NCBI GenBank assembly: GCA_016271365.2
Contig: CM028130.1
Location: forward strand, 473,403,501-473,467,500
Direction of reading: 5' to 3'
DNA length: 64,000 nt
Source: Neoceratodus forsteri
Taxonomy: Eukaryota > Chordata > Ceratodontiformes > Ceratodontidae
Below the pieces are notes generated by a model. It was not told the origin of the DNA, made no database searches, and saw only the letters and a list, made by a program, of their open reading frames with translations. Shown one piece after another: positions 19,468 to 29,928 of the stretch; position 1 is the first letter of the stretch, and each line of letters opens with the position of its first letter. Position numbers and translations under genes: made by a program.

Positions 19468-21114
19468 TCACACGGCCGTTGCGGACATGTGGACGGTCCC
19501 GCCGAGAATGCCCAGTAGACGCGGGCTGTGCGACGGCCACAGGGGGTGTCTTTGACGGTCCCCCAGGTTTGTCACTGCGGGAACGCAACCAGTCCCTCGC
19601 AGGTGTCTGCAGGCTCCCGAACATGCCCATTCCAGGCATGCCCGGAATGCCCACAGCAGATCCCGGTGTCGACACTGAGGGGGTCGCATGATGCCATGAC
19701 CGAGGGTGAAGAAAGCACTCAGCAGGGTCTGTGGCAGATGGCCACATACCAGGGTGGCCAGTGGTGCTAGGCCGGCCGTGACCACAGCAGTAAGTCGATC
19801 CAGGGCTGCGGTCATGTCCTCCCACATACATGTGGTCTCGGGCAGGAGCTGCTCATAGTCCCCGTCATGCCTCCTTGCGGACTGGCGCAGCTCTGTGAGG
19901 AGTGCACGCACCCCTGCCACGACCAGCACCTGTTGCTCCATGGAGGTCCATAGAAGACGGGTGTGCTCAGTCAAGGGGTCGGCACCCTGGAGGGCATGGG
20001 CATTGCACCGACCCATGGGTGGTGCTTGACCCCGCAACCCAGCTCCCCATGCTGGTGGGGGCTGCACAGCAGGGCCCCCTTGGGGCTGATCATTCTGCGG
20101 TGCACCATCGGTGGCCACTGCATCCGGCCCCCCTTCGACCTCATCCTGATGACACTGCTGCCCCTGCTACTGCTGTGTGTGTATCAGCGCCGGTGCGGCG
20201 GCACCACCACCGCCACCCCCTCAGACTGTGTCACAACGATGGCACCCACAGCATCGCCGGGTGTGGTGGCCGGTGGGTGGACGACCACCACCAGGGTACC
20301 ATCTGCTGTGGTGGGTGTGTGGTATGGGTGCCTTCCCCGAATGGCAACACCACTATCCAGGATAATGGCCACGTCGTCATCGGTCCCAGACCCTGCCCCA
20401 ATCTGTGTCTCGGCATACTGGACACCATGGCTGGCATCCTGTTGAAACACAGCCAGGGTCTCGTCCAGAACCATGCCACAGGCATCTGGATGGACAGTGG
20501 GGTAGGGCTGCCTGCGGTCCAGACCCCGGACACCGGTGGAGGTGGATGGACGGTCCTCCATGTCCAGGACTGCCCCCATGGTGGACACCCCCACCCCTGC
20601 CACTGCATGCAGGTGCTCCGGAGCTGAAAGGGAACACAGTCGCATTAGTGCCGTTGGCACACACCCCTGCCCTAGGTGCTGCCGTACCTACCATGCGGTG
20701 ATGGGCTGCCCCCCGTCTGGAACCCGCCTCCAGGCACCCCCACGACAGCAATGAGCCGCATGGTCGCCACCACCATCTCCTCCTGCGGCAACAGCTATGG
20801 CAAGTCAGACTGTCTACCGCCCATGGCAGCATGTGCGCCCAGATGGCGGCCACCTTCTCCTTAATCCTCCTCCGGTCTGTGCCGACCTTCTTCTTGCACT
20901 CCTGTGCAGTCCTTTGATAGATGCCCTGCTGGTTCATGACCCTGGCCACACCCTCCCATGTTGTTGACTGGGCCTGTGGGGTGCCTGTTGAGCCACTCAG
21001 GAGAGGCTCCTGGCCCAGATAGGCATTGAATAGGGCATCGTTCTCTGCCCTCGTGAAGTTGGGCCTGCGCTTCCATGCAGGCCCACGCTCCTCAACCGCC
21101 TCATGTTCCATCAT
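19468..21114 (-). pseudogene. SANT/Myb-like DNA-binding protein of Harbinger (NAIF1/MSANTD-type)
   Basis: From the ATG at 21112-21114 the minus strand reads a trihelix-like domain: RRPNFTRAENDALFNAYLGQ, TTWEGVARVMNQQGIYQRTA, QECKKKVGTDRRRIKEKV (about 21080-20840). A GTAGGTAC donor (about 20696) and a TTTCAG acceptor (about 20629) suggest an intron. The next exon (20628-20184) is acidic and Ser/Thr-rich (GTDDDVAIILDSG). A last block (20118-19780) is helical: TRLLWTSMEQQVLVVAGVRA, and DMTAALDRLTAVVTAG. A SANT N-terminus with a helical C-terminus is the usual Harbinger partner that brings transposase to the nucleus and to DNA. It is tail-to-tail with the transposase. An in-frame stop near 20190 and a frame change break it. 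Confidence 0.75.
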
Positions 21115-21879
21115 GCTGAGTCCTGTGGGTATGAACATGTGGTCAGTGATGGCTGCAACCAACACCGCCCTCCCATTCCACTGTCCCGACAGACCCACAG
21201 CCTGGTGGCTTACCTCAGAAGGATGCAATACCGGTCTAGTGCCTGTGCAGTCCCGTGGTGCCTTTATAGCGCATCACATGCAAATGAGGGGATGCGCAAC
21301 TGAAATGAGATGCAAATGCCTCCGATGAGTCGCCCGATATGCTGACTAGCTAATCTGCATATGCCGGCTGAATATCGTGAATTTTCACATAGCGCATTGG
21401 TGTTGCGCATGCACAAGCCATGGCGCAACAGTATGACGTGCGCAATAGGTCCAGCAGTGTGCATGCATGCAGTGCCGTTGCGTATGTCAGTAGTGCATCC
21501 TACGCATACTGCACTACACACGGTACAGCATTTTGCCACTTTGGGCATGTGGCGCCCGTGCGCTTTATGCCCTATGGTGCTTGTGTGCGACTGGCCCATG
21601 GACCATGAGGCCCACATGCCCCTATTGCGCCCCATGCATGGCATGCCCAATTGCGCTGTCATGCACGGTGCGCATGCCAACCCTTGACCCCACGATTGCC
21701 CTTTGACTCTCTGGGTGACCTGCTGCACCAACTGCGTTGCGCAGCACCGTGGATGCGCGATTGGAGATGGCGGCACATCACCAAGCGAGTCACGCACCCA
21801 CAGCATGTTGTCTCGTGCTCTACTGGGCGCCATTTTGGTTGAGCAACTGCGGTAATGACCATGCCATGCCGCAGCAGTG

Positions 21880-22150
21880 CAAGGGCACCCAACTGATCAC
21901 AGGTGGAGCTGGTGAACCTTGTGGCCCTTGTGGAGCCACATGCAAGCAGTCTGTATGGCCAGGTGCCCTTGGATCGGCCATGAACGGAGGTGTGGCAGGA
22001 GGTGGCTGCGGGGCTGGAGGAGGCCACAGGGGCACAGCGCAGTGGTGAGCAGTGCCACCACCGCTACAGGGACCTGTGGCGGAGGGACCCTGAGAGGCTC
22101 CGGGCACTACTGCCATGCGTCCAGAGGGGCACCGTGCCATGTCCAGGTAA
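21880..22150 (+). pseudogene. Second SANT/Myb-like gene (MYPOP-type), first exon with a stop
   Basis: In the frame of base 21990 the plus strand reads ELVNLVALVEPHASSLYGQV, PLDRP, a TGA (about 21978), then EVWQEVAAGLEEATGAQRSG and EQCHHRYRDLWRRDPERLRA. The E-L-V...LYG...W-x-x-V...Q-C-x-x-R-x-x-D-L-x-R-R pattern is a Myb/SANT-like domain of the kind found in MYPOP and related Harbinger-derived proteins. A GTAAGC donor follows CATGTCCAG at about 22147. The stop looks like a CGA-to-TGA change. It points away from the first SANT gene, so the element has two such genes on opposite strands. Confidence 0.65.
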
Positions 22151-23310
22151 GCGCACTATGCCCATATCCATGCCAATCCAGTGTTCTGTGGGGGAAAGCA
22201 GGGTGTCACACCACACTGCAGGGGGGGCTGTGGCTGCACGTTCTGTTGGCCATGGCAGCACACCATGGGTGCACTGTGCCACTGCACTGCCACTGCGCTG
22301 GGCCAGGGGGCATGCTGTGCTGGGGGGGATGTGATGTTGCCAGGTACTGATGTGTCATTCTCCATGTCTCCCTACCAGGCCCTGAGGACAGAAGATGAGC
22401 ACGGTTGGCTGGTGCTGCAGGTGAGCCAGGGCAGGCCACCACAGGGGCATGGGCGCAGGATGCAGGCCGCATGGGCGGTGCCACTGGACAGGCGTAGGGT
22501 GCACCACAGCAAGCAGGTAGGCACTGTTCCAAGGTATGATGTTGTGCAGGGTGGGGGTGGGCCACATCCCCCTGTGCACATGGCCATTCCAGCTGTGCAC
22601 CGCCAGCAGTGCCCACTGCACCATGCTGTAGCTATCGCACATGTGTGTGGCTGCTGCAGGTAGGCTGTGGGTGCACTTGGATTCCAGCTGTGCCACTGCC
22701 ATTCTGCTGCTTAGCCCTGTTGCCTGGCTGTCATGGTTGTGGTGTGCGGCACATGGGTGGTGTTGGTGTGCATTGCTCTGCGTGGCTGTGGATAGTCGGG
22801 TTGGCAGCTCATGTAGGCACACACACTGGGGGAGGCTGTGTGCCATCTCAGTGGCACATGTCACTGCTGTCTGCTGTGCATGGTGGGTGGGCTACGGTCG
22901 TACAGACATGCACTCATACCATGTCCCCTCCTATGTCCTTGGTGTTCATTGCCCTGATGTCAACACCAGGCTCCTGAGATGGATACTTTGGGTCACCAGT
23001 GCCATGTTCCGGGTGGCACAGCTGATACAGCAGGCACTGTGCAGGCCGCAGTGAAGACGTCGGCGTCAGGCACTGGTGGGGTGCGGATGCCCATAGGGCC
23101 CGCTGGCCTGCAGCTGTTTCCCTTCCCTGTCCCCCCTCCCTTTCCTTCCCTTGTACCCTTGTCTAGCCATGTCCCCTGTCCCCCTGCCTCCCTTCTCCAG
23201 CCTCCTAGTTTGTTTGTGGCCTCACGATTCCTTGCTCCCTGTACCCGTTGATTGTTGTTCTGTAAAAAGTTGTTTCTTGACTGGTTTTAATACACATTTC
23301 TATGGTTAGC
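22151..23310 (+). other. Probable downstream exons and 3' end of the second SANT gene; not resolved
   Basis: GC-rich sequence with several short open frames. A segment at 22375-22440 (LRTEDEHGWLVLQV) could be an exon bounded by CCAG and GTGAGC, but this is weak. A T-rich stretch with AATACA near 23291 may mark a transcript end. Confidence 0.3.
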
Positions 23311-23771
23311 CATCTGTGTCTGTGTCTGCTTTGCAGCTGGCGTGTGGAGCCATGCTGCAGTGGTGTGCATGGTGGCTGAGTGATATGTCTGGGGTTGACT
23401 GGGGATTGTGCCTGGTGGTCTTTGCCCAGTGGCTGGTGGCTGTGCCCTTGGGCAGGGGTGTGCTCTCTGTTCGTGTTGTGTGGTGTGTGCATTGTGTACT
23501 GTTGGCCTGTGTGTTGCCAGCTGTGGTCCAGGTGGCATATCCCATGCCTTCCGGTGGGTGTTGCCAGTGGCTGTTTGCCAGTGGATGTTGGTGCCACCCT
23601 GTCTCCATGCACCACTGTGGTGTGCATGGTCGGGGGCCTGCTGCCGTGTGCCTGCCATGCCTCCCTCCAGGCATCCTCTACACCCTGGTGGTGGTCTATC
23701 CCACAGTGGTGGCATGCTCCATGCTGTGCCTGTTGTCCTGTGTCCTGGCGCATGCACCTCTCCACCTTGCA

Positions 23772-23889
23772 CAGCCCTGGTTGCGCTATGGCGCATGTTG
23801 GTTTGCTCCCTGGCGCAGCCCTGGTTGCGCTATGGCACATGTTGGTTTGCTCCCTGGTGCAGCCCTGGTTGTGCCATGGCACATCCCTG
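23772..23889. repeat. 44-bp tandem repeat near the Harbinger right end
   Basis: CAGCCCTGGTTGCGCTATGG starts at 23772 and 23816 and again (one change) at 23860, giving two full 44-bp units and a partial third. It is part of the subterminal region. Confidence 0.9.
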
Positions 23890-24059
23890 CGATATTCAGC
23901 CATGTTGTGCTGGCGCTTGCTGTCATGCGCAACCTTTCAATATCGTGTTCGGTGCGCCATGGCGCAGTGTACTTGCACTGTGCCACTACTGCGCCTGCCT
24001 CTGGTGCATTTCTGAATATCCCAGGACTAGAGTTTAATACATAAATAAATAAATAAATA

Positions 24060-25187
24060 AGCTAAGTGCTCGTTTGATATCCAGACTGTGGAGTCTGCAT
24101 TCATCTGAACTAGAATGTTCAGTGAAAAAGACTAGTAGAGTAATGGACTGGTTTAGATGGAAATCAGAAACCACCTTGGGAAGAATGTGCCTGTTTGTTC
24201 GCAGGACTACCTTATCTCTGTGGAATGAAATATAGTCCTGATCAATGCACACAGCTTGAAGTTCACTGATCCTTCTTGCAGAAGTTATTGCCACCAAGAA
24301 AACTGTTTTCCATGTGACATATTTCAAATGAGCTGATGCCATAGGCTCAAATGGGGCACCCATGAGCTTGGCTATACAAACATTCAAGTCCCAAGCTGGC
24401 ACCAGTTCTCTATGAGGGAGGTGCAGATGGGCCAGACCCTTGAGCAATCTCTTGAATATAGGATTGAATGCCAAGGAGGCACCCTTCCCAGCTGAAATGT
24501 AGGCAAACACTGAAGCTAGGTGGACCTTCAAAGTAGTGATCTGCAAGCCCAGAGAATGTAAATGAATAAGATAGTACAGTACGACTGAGATCCCTGCCTT
24601 TGCTGGTATCACATCATTGTTGGAACACCAAATAGTAAACCTTTTCATTTTGAAGCATATGTCTTCTTAGCAGATGGTTTTCTGTAACCCCTCAAAACAT
24701 TTAAAACTCTGTCTGAGAGATGCAAGTCTGTATACTCTAAATCCTCAAGACCCATGCCTTGAGTCGGAGGGATCTGAGGTTTGGATACAGGATCCTCCCT
24801 TGATTGAAGGATAAAATGTTGTGCCTCTGAGGAAGGTGTATCGGATTGCCTACAAACATGGAGAGCAGCAGAGAGTACCACAGCTGCCTGGGCCAATCTG
24901 GTGCTATCAAGACCATTAATGCTGGTTGGGATCTGAGTTTGATCAAAACCCTGAGCACCAAGGGAAATGGAGGGAAGGCATATCGGTGCATGCCTGACCA
25001 ATCCAAGGCCAGAACATCCCGGAGGATTGTCCCCTGGGCTGGTGGCCTGCAACAGTACATTATCAGGTGGTTCTCGTGGGATGCAAAGAGATCTATCTCT
25101 GGGGTACCCCTCCTTATGAAAACTGTTTCCAACACCTGTCTGTTGAGGACCATTCGTGATGGGCCTGGTTGATTCTGCTGACCGCAT
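24060..25187 (-). pseudogene. DIRS B tyrosine recombinase, N-terminal part
   Basis: The minus strand shows the linker and N-terminal core: LEDLEYTDLHLSDRVLNVLR (about 24760-24700), KRFTIWCSNNDVIPAKAGIS, then LKYVTWKTVFLVAITSARRI with the first catalytic Arg (SARRISELQ, about 24270) and VVLRTNRHILPKVVSDFHLN. It ends at RALS where the 7.4-kb insertion begins. A frame change occurs near 24645. Counterparts in A, E and F are collinear. Confidence 0.85.
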
Positions 25188-26726
25188 CTGTCAGAGTGTT
25201 GTACTTCCCTGGCAGATGGATGGCCTGAAGGGAAACTCCCAAAGAGTAAGCCAAGCTCCATATTTTCATGGCCTCTGTGTACAGATGGCTTGACCTTGTC
25301 CCTTCTTGCTTGCTGATGTAGTACATTGTGGTGGTATTGTCCATTCTAACCTTTCCTTGCACCAGTGGTGTGAAGGCTTTTAAGCCCAGCAGCACTGCTC
25401 TGAGCTCCAAAAGACTGAAGTGCTGAAGTGACTCTGCACTTGACCACATACCGTGAGTGGTGTTATCCCCTAGATGAGCCTCCCACCCTAGCAGTGATGC
25501 ATTTGTTGTGAGATTCACTGATGGGGGCTCTTGCGGGAAAGGAACTCCTTCCCTTAGGTTGACTTCCTCTTTCTACCACTGGAGGGCTCGAAGTAAAGTT
25601 TTTATTACTGGAATCAACTTTGAGAGAGTGTCCCTTCTTTGGCACCAGTGTGCCCTGAGGTGGAACTGAATGTCTCTTATCTGGAACCTTGACCCCAAGA
25701 CTGTGCCTGTGGCTACAGTCATGTGGCCCAGTAACTGCAGAAACTGCCTTGCAGTTTTTGGTCTGTTCAGGCTGAATTATGCTTCTTACCATGTCCGGAG
25801 GCAGGTAAGCCCTGCCCTCCAGGGTATTCAGTCCTGCTCCTATGAACTGCAGTACCTGTGCAGGTAGAAGGACAGACTTTTTTGGAGTTATCAGGAACCC
25901 TAGGGACTCCAAGAGGCCCTGGCTGAGCTGTAAGTGTTCCCTTACCTGTTGTTGGGAGTTTCCTACCACCAACCAGTCATCTAGATATGAGACTACTGTG
26001 ACACCCAACCTTCGTAGGTGTGCCACCACTACTGCCAAGCACTTTGTGAACACTCTTGGAGCCAAAGTGAGGCCAAATGGCAGTGTTGAGAACTGGTAGT
26101 GATCTGAAGGGAGTCTAAGCCTGAGATATTTTCTGTGAGTCTTCCTTATGTGGATATGGAAATAGGCATTTTTAGGTCCACGGATGCCAACCAGTCTCCT
26201 TTATGGAGTATTCTCAGAATCATTGCCATGTTACCATTTTGAACTTTGGCTTTGTCAGATGCTTATTTAACAGTCTGAGGTCTAGGACAGGCCACCACTC
26301 CCTATTTTTCCTTGTTGTGAGAAAATACCTTGCGTAAAAACACCTTCCCTTTTGCTGTGGAGGAACAGGTTCTGCCGCTTTTGACAGCAGCAAGTATTGA
26401 ATCCCCTTTTCCAATAGTTTCCTTTCTAATATGGAAGCTAGCCTGATTACTTTGGATCTTAGGTTTGGGAAGGATTTGAAGCTTAGGGACAAACCCCGAC
26501 TCAGTACTTCCAGGACCCACTTGTCTGTGGCGATGTTCTTCCAAGCCTGAAAATAATGAGCCAGTCTTCCCCCTACTGGTAGTGGGGAGGTGGCCTTGAC
26601 AATGGAGTTGAGGAGCCTGCGCTGCCCGGGGCTGAGCCTGGCCAGCCTAGGAACCTCGGCTGGATCACCTTCTGCCCCTGAAGTACCCTGTTTGTTGAGG
26701 GTACTGCTGGTATTCTGGAACAGCAT
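24960..26726 (-). pseudogene. DIRS B reverse transcriptase-RNase H
   Basis: Pieces in order on the minus strand: YFLTTRKNREWWPVLDLRLL (about 26340-26280), a decayed section (26220-26070), APRVFTKCLAVVVAHLRRLG and VVSYLDDWLVVG with the catalytic YLDD kept (about 25990), then RNase H: LTTNASLLGWEAHL where the first Asp is Asn, ELRAVLLGLKAF (Glu), MDNTTTMYYISKQ (Asp) and LTDAVSRI. The block downstream of RNase H (PEIDLFASHENHL, FPPFPLVLRVLIKLRSQ) overlaps the recombinase in another frame. Frameshifts and the Asp change make it inactive. Confidence 0.87.
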
Positions 26727-26729
26727 GGG

Positions 26730-28160
26730 CCTGGTAAAAAGGCATGCTGTACAGAGCTCTACCCCTGCCTACCCTTCCATAAGGCCTGGTGGAAGGAGAC
26801 AGCCTTTCTTTAGCTGAGCTGCTCTTATAGGTGGCTTTGTATTTGTCCACCTCACCTTTTTCATATAAGCCTATGTCTTGTCCCCAAAAAGCAAATTATT
26901 TTCTATGAGGAAATCCATAGCTTTTGCTTGGGTGTCCTGAGTAAGGTTTGTGGCCATGAGCCATGTAAACCTCCTCAAACACACAGAGTTTGACATTCAT
27001 CTGGCAGTAGTGTCATATGAGTCAGCTGCCATCTGGAATTGGTACTTAGCAGCCTCCAACCCACACCTGGCAGTCTCAGCTAAATCCTCTGAGAGGCCAG
27101 GCTGAGCCTTTTAGGACATAATCAAAACATGTTGCTACAGTGTCTTCTGATACTGTGCTGCATATGCCTGATAGATGGCCTGTCTACTAGCCAAGGAGGC
27201 AGACAGATATCCATTTTTAGTCATGTTAGCCATCTTTCTTGAGTCCTTTTTAGGAGGATGGGAGGCTAAAGGCACTTTTGCTCTGTCATAAGGTGCTGTT
27301 TGTACCACTCCCTGATGATCAGGATGGTTGAATAAAAATTCTGCACCATCCCTGTATAGTTGATATTTCTTCTCTAACCTTTCATCTACAGGTTAGATAG
27401 AATGAGGAGTTTGCAAGATTTTAAAAGCATCTTTTTTTGAAAAATGTATATATAGGAAGCAGCAGCTTTTTAGTAGGTGTGAGTCCCATCATTTCGAGGT
27501 ACTCAGCCTCATCTTCATCTTCCACAGCCTCATTGGTAGTGAGGTCCAAATCATCTACCATTTTTCTGACAAAAGAAAAATGAGATGAGAAATCTTCTGA
27601 TGTTCTAGGAGGGGAATCATACTCCTGTCCAGGGGAGACTTCTGGTTCAATACCTTCCTCCTCCTCCTCCTCATAGTCCTCAACCTCTAATCGTTCATGG
27701 ATTGAGGGCTGTGTAGAAGGGCTGGCTTGTTTGGAAAGGGTTTCTCCCTGATTAGGGAGACAGAGACCCTTGCCAACCCCTATAATGCTTGAATAACTTT
27801 AAAGTCCTGAGCAATTTCCTCAGGTGAAGGCATTACTACAGACTCAGTTGAAGTCCCCCTAGACCGACTGGAAGGGGGTTCAATATGTATGGTCTTTTTT
27901 GATTTCTTCAAAGGAACCAGGGAGTCAGCCAGTTCTGCAGGTCTTTTATCCTGGGCACCCTTATCGGGGTGGTCTGAACAATATCTGCGTTTTCACCCGC
28001 TTGTTTAGAGAGTGTTGACTGGTCAGAGCCCGAGAAACCCTTCTGTAATTTCTCCTGCAACCTTTCCAAACATTTTTCCACTGTTAGGAGGAAATGTTTT
28101 ACAAATGTCACATTCTGCAGAAAAAATTATCCTGGCCAAAGCAGACAACACATAAGAAAT
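26730..28160 (-). pseudogene. DIRS B gag, interrupted by DIRS A
   Basis: This is collinear with gag of A and F but has many stops: a run corresponding to MATNLTQDTQAKAMDFLIEN (about 26950-26900), an acidic segment (about 27650), and a Lys-rich segment (about 28080). Just before the N-terminal Cys module, at 28160, the sequence enters DIRS A and resumes at 33851 with the remainder of the module (KPKKKTSEPGFKNCIQCG, about 33940-33890). The B 5' terminal repeat follows (34380-34566). Confidence 0.75.
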
Positions 28161-28164
28161 AATG

Positions 28165-28715
28165 ACTCACCTTAGTAATTATGTTTCTTCCAATGGAGTC
28201 TTGCTGTATTCTGACTATTGCAGTTAGCCCCAGCCTTTAAACTACCCCGGAGAACTAAGGGTTAACTTTCTATGCAGAGCATAGAATGCTAAGCTTGAGC
28301 TCGGTTGAGATCTCTGTCTGCAGCACTTTGAAATCCAACTGTCAGATTCTTACAAGCAGAAACTCACTATTTTATGTGGAAATTGTAAATTTTTCACCAG
28401 CCAACTGGCAACAAAAAGTTTGGGATCCCAAAGGAAGATTCAAGTCAGGAAACCCAAAACCAAAAACCAATCCAAATAAGAATAAAGATAAAACAAACAC
28501 TCAAAAAAAAGAAGAGGGTGTAAAAGAAGCACCCCTGAGATGCAACACTGCACCTGCCCACCCACTTCCCAAAAACAGGATCTGAGAGGGGAGGCAGGGA
28601 GGGAGGTCAGAATACAACAAGACTCCATTAGAAGAAACATAATTACTAAGGTGAGCAATTTTTTCTTCAAACAACATGAAGTCTTGCTGTATTCTGACTA
28701 TTGCAGACTACCAAG
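28165..28715 (-). repeat. DIRS A 3' terminal repeat and ICR
   Basis: 28197-28353 is the inverted partner of 33686-33840. 28620-28660 is the inverted complement of 28165-28205, and 28662-28712 is the inverted complement of 33800-33850. The ICR therefore reads 3' tip then 5' tip, the sequence of the circular junction. Confidence 0.88.
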
Positions 28716-28743
28716 CAGTACCTCCATGGAGGAAGGACAGAAC

Positions 28744-29928
28744 CTACTTTGGGAATAGGCTCTGAAGTACTGCTGTGCCAAACCGAGCATCAATCCTAGC
28801 CTGGATATCCAGAGAGTGATGCTTGGTAAAGGTAAGGACTGTTTTCCAGGTGGCTGCTTGAAAAATTTCTAAGAGAGGAATATCCCTGGCAGCAGCCAGG
28901 GAAGCAGCTATACCTCTGGTAGAGTGAGCCCTCAGGCCTGAGGGTGGAATCTTTCCTAGCTTCTCATAGCAGAATTGTATACAAGACACAATCCACCTGG
29001 CAATAGTTCTCTTGATGGCAGGTTTGCCTCTTCCCACTTCTCCATAAGTGAGGAACAACTGGAAGAAATCAAACCTGTGACCCTTGGTATGCTCTATGTA
29101 GTAGCTAAGGGCCCTTTTAACATCTAAATTGTGTAGCCTCCTCTCTCCTGAAGAAGAATGATCAGTAAAGAAGACAGGAAGAGACACAGACTGATTCAAG
29201 TGGAAATCAGAAACCACTTTGGGCAAGAACCTTCTATTGGTTCTAAGGACCACTTTATCCCTATGAAAGATAAAATCAGGTTCCACTGACAGGGCTTGCA
29301 ATTCACTGATACGTCTGACAGAGGTAATGGCTACTAAAAACACAGTTTTCCAAGTCAAATACTTAAGCTCTGCTGAGGACATAGGTTCAAAGGGGGGGAG
29401 GGTTGCATAAGTTGAGCAATGCAAACATTTAAGTCCCAGACACGGGCAGGGTCTCCAAAGGGAGGATTGGTATGAAGCAATCCCTTTAAAAAATGTACAG
29501 AACACAGGATGAGATGATAGCGAGGAAGACTTCCCCACTGACAGAAAAGCAGAAACAGCTGACAAGTGCACCTTGAGAGTAGCTGGTCTGAGGCCTAAAC
29601 CATTCAAATGGACAATATAATCCAGAACTGTAGGCAATTCAGCAGTGTCTGGGTAAATATGTTTATTGGAACACCAAATACTGAATCTCTTCCATTTGGA
29701 GTTATAGGTCTTTCTAGTAGCGGGCTTTTGAGAGGCTTTGAGGATATCCAGAACCCCCTGAGACAGATGCAAATTTGCATACTCTAACTCTTCAAGAGCC
29801 ATGCCTTGAGATCGAGAGACTGAAGATTGGGGTACCAAATCCTCCCCTGAGAGGAGGTTAACAGATTGTAGTTCCTGGGAAGAGACAGGGGGAGATGGAC
29901 TGCTAGGGACATCAACACTGGGTACCAA
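28744..29928 (-). pseudogene. DIRS A tyrosine recombinase (394 codons open), nucleophile Tyr replaced
   Basis: One long open frame. N-terminal core: LEELEYANLHLSQGVLDILK and RKTYNSKWKRFSIWCSNKHI. Catalytic part: AITSVRRISELQAL (first Arg, about 29300), VVLRTNRRFLPKVVSDFHLN, FLTYGEVGRGKPAIKRTIAR, and AHSTRGIAASLAAARDIPLL with the H-x-x-R box (about 28925). In F, B and E the following helix reads TKHYxL; here it reads TKHHSL (about 28820), so the nucleophile Tyr codon has become His. The upstream frame remains open through most of the RNase H region (to about 30786) with one stop near 29963, a dual-coding overlap also seen in F. Otherwise the fold is intact; strand transfer should be dead. Confidence 0.87.

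Larger units (their letters stand above)
17066..24023 (+). mobile_element. Harbinger (PIF) DNA transposon, about 7 kb
   Basis: The terminal inverted repeat TGGGATATTCA (17066-17076) pairs with TGAATATCCCA (24013-24023). Related YATTCA motifs recur just inside both ends. It encodes a HARBI1-like DDE transposase (plus, 17.7-19.0 kb), a SANT/Myb-like protein (minus, 21.1-19.5 kb) and a second SANT/Myb-like protein (plus, from about 21.9 kb). Transposase plus SANT partner is the hallmark of animal Harbingers. No clear 3-bp target duplication is visible beside the TIRs. An inverted GGCTGAATATCG pair (21366-21377 and 23888-23899) raises the possibility that 21.4-23.9 kb is a second, nested Harbinger-related unit. 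Confidence 0.82.
16615..24059 (+). mobile_element. LINE/retroposon-like insertion, itself split by a Harbinger
   Basis: This insertion interrupts the DIRS B recombinase. The flanks share AGCT (16611-16614 and 24060-24063), at least 4 bp of possible target duplication. The left part (16615-17065) is T/C-rich, non-coding and 3'-UTR-like; the right remnant (24024-24059) ends in an (AAAT)n tail (24040-24059), as expected of a 5'-truncated non-LTR element in plus orientation. There is no coding part, so the family is unknown. Confidence 0.55.

Noticed and set aside
23316..24044. Three long overlapping plus-strand frames of 209-242 codons
   Set aside because: They are Cys/Trp/Leu-rich with no domain, cross the 44-bp tandem repeat and the Harbinger right terminus, and are open only by composition.
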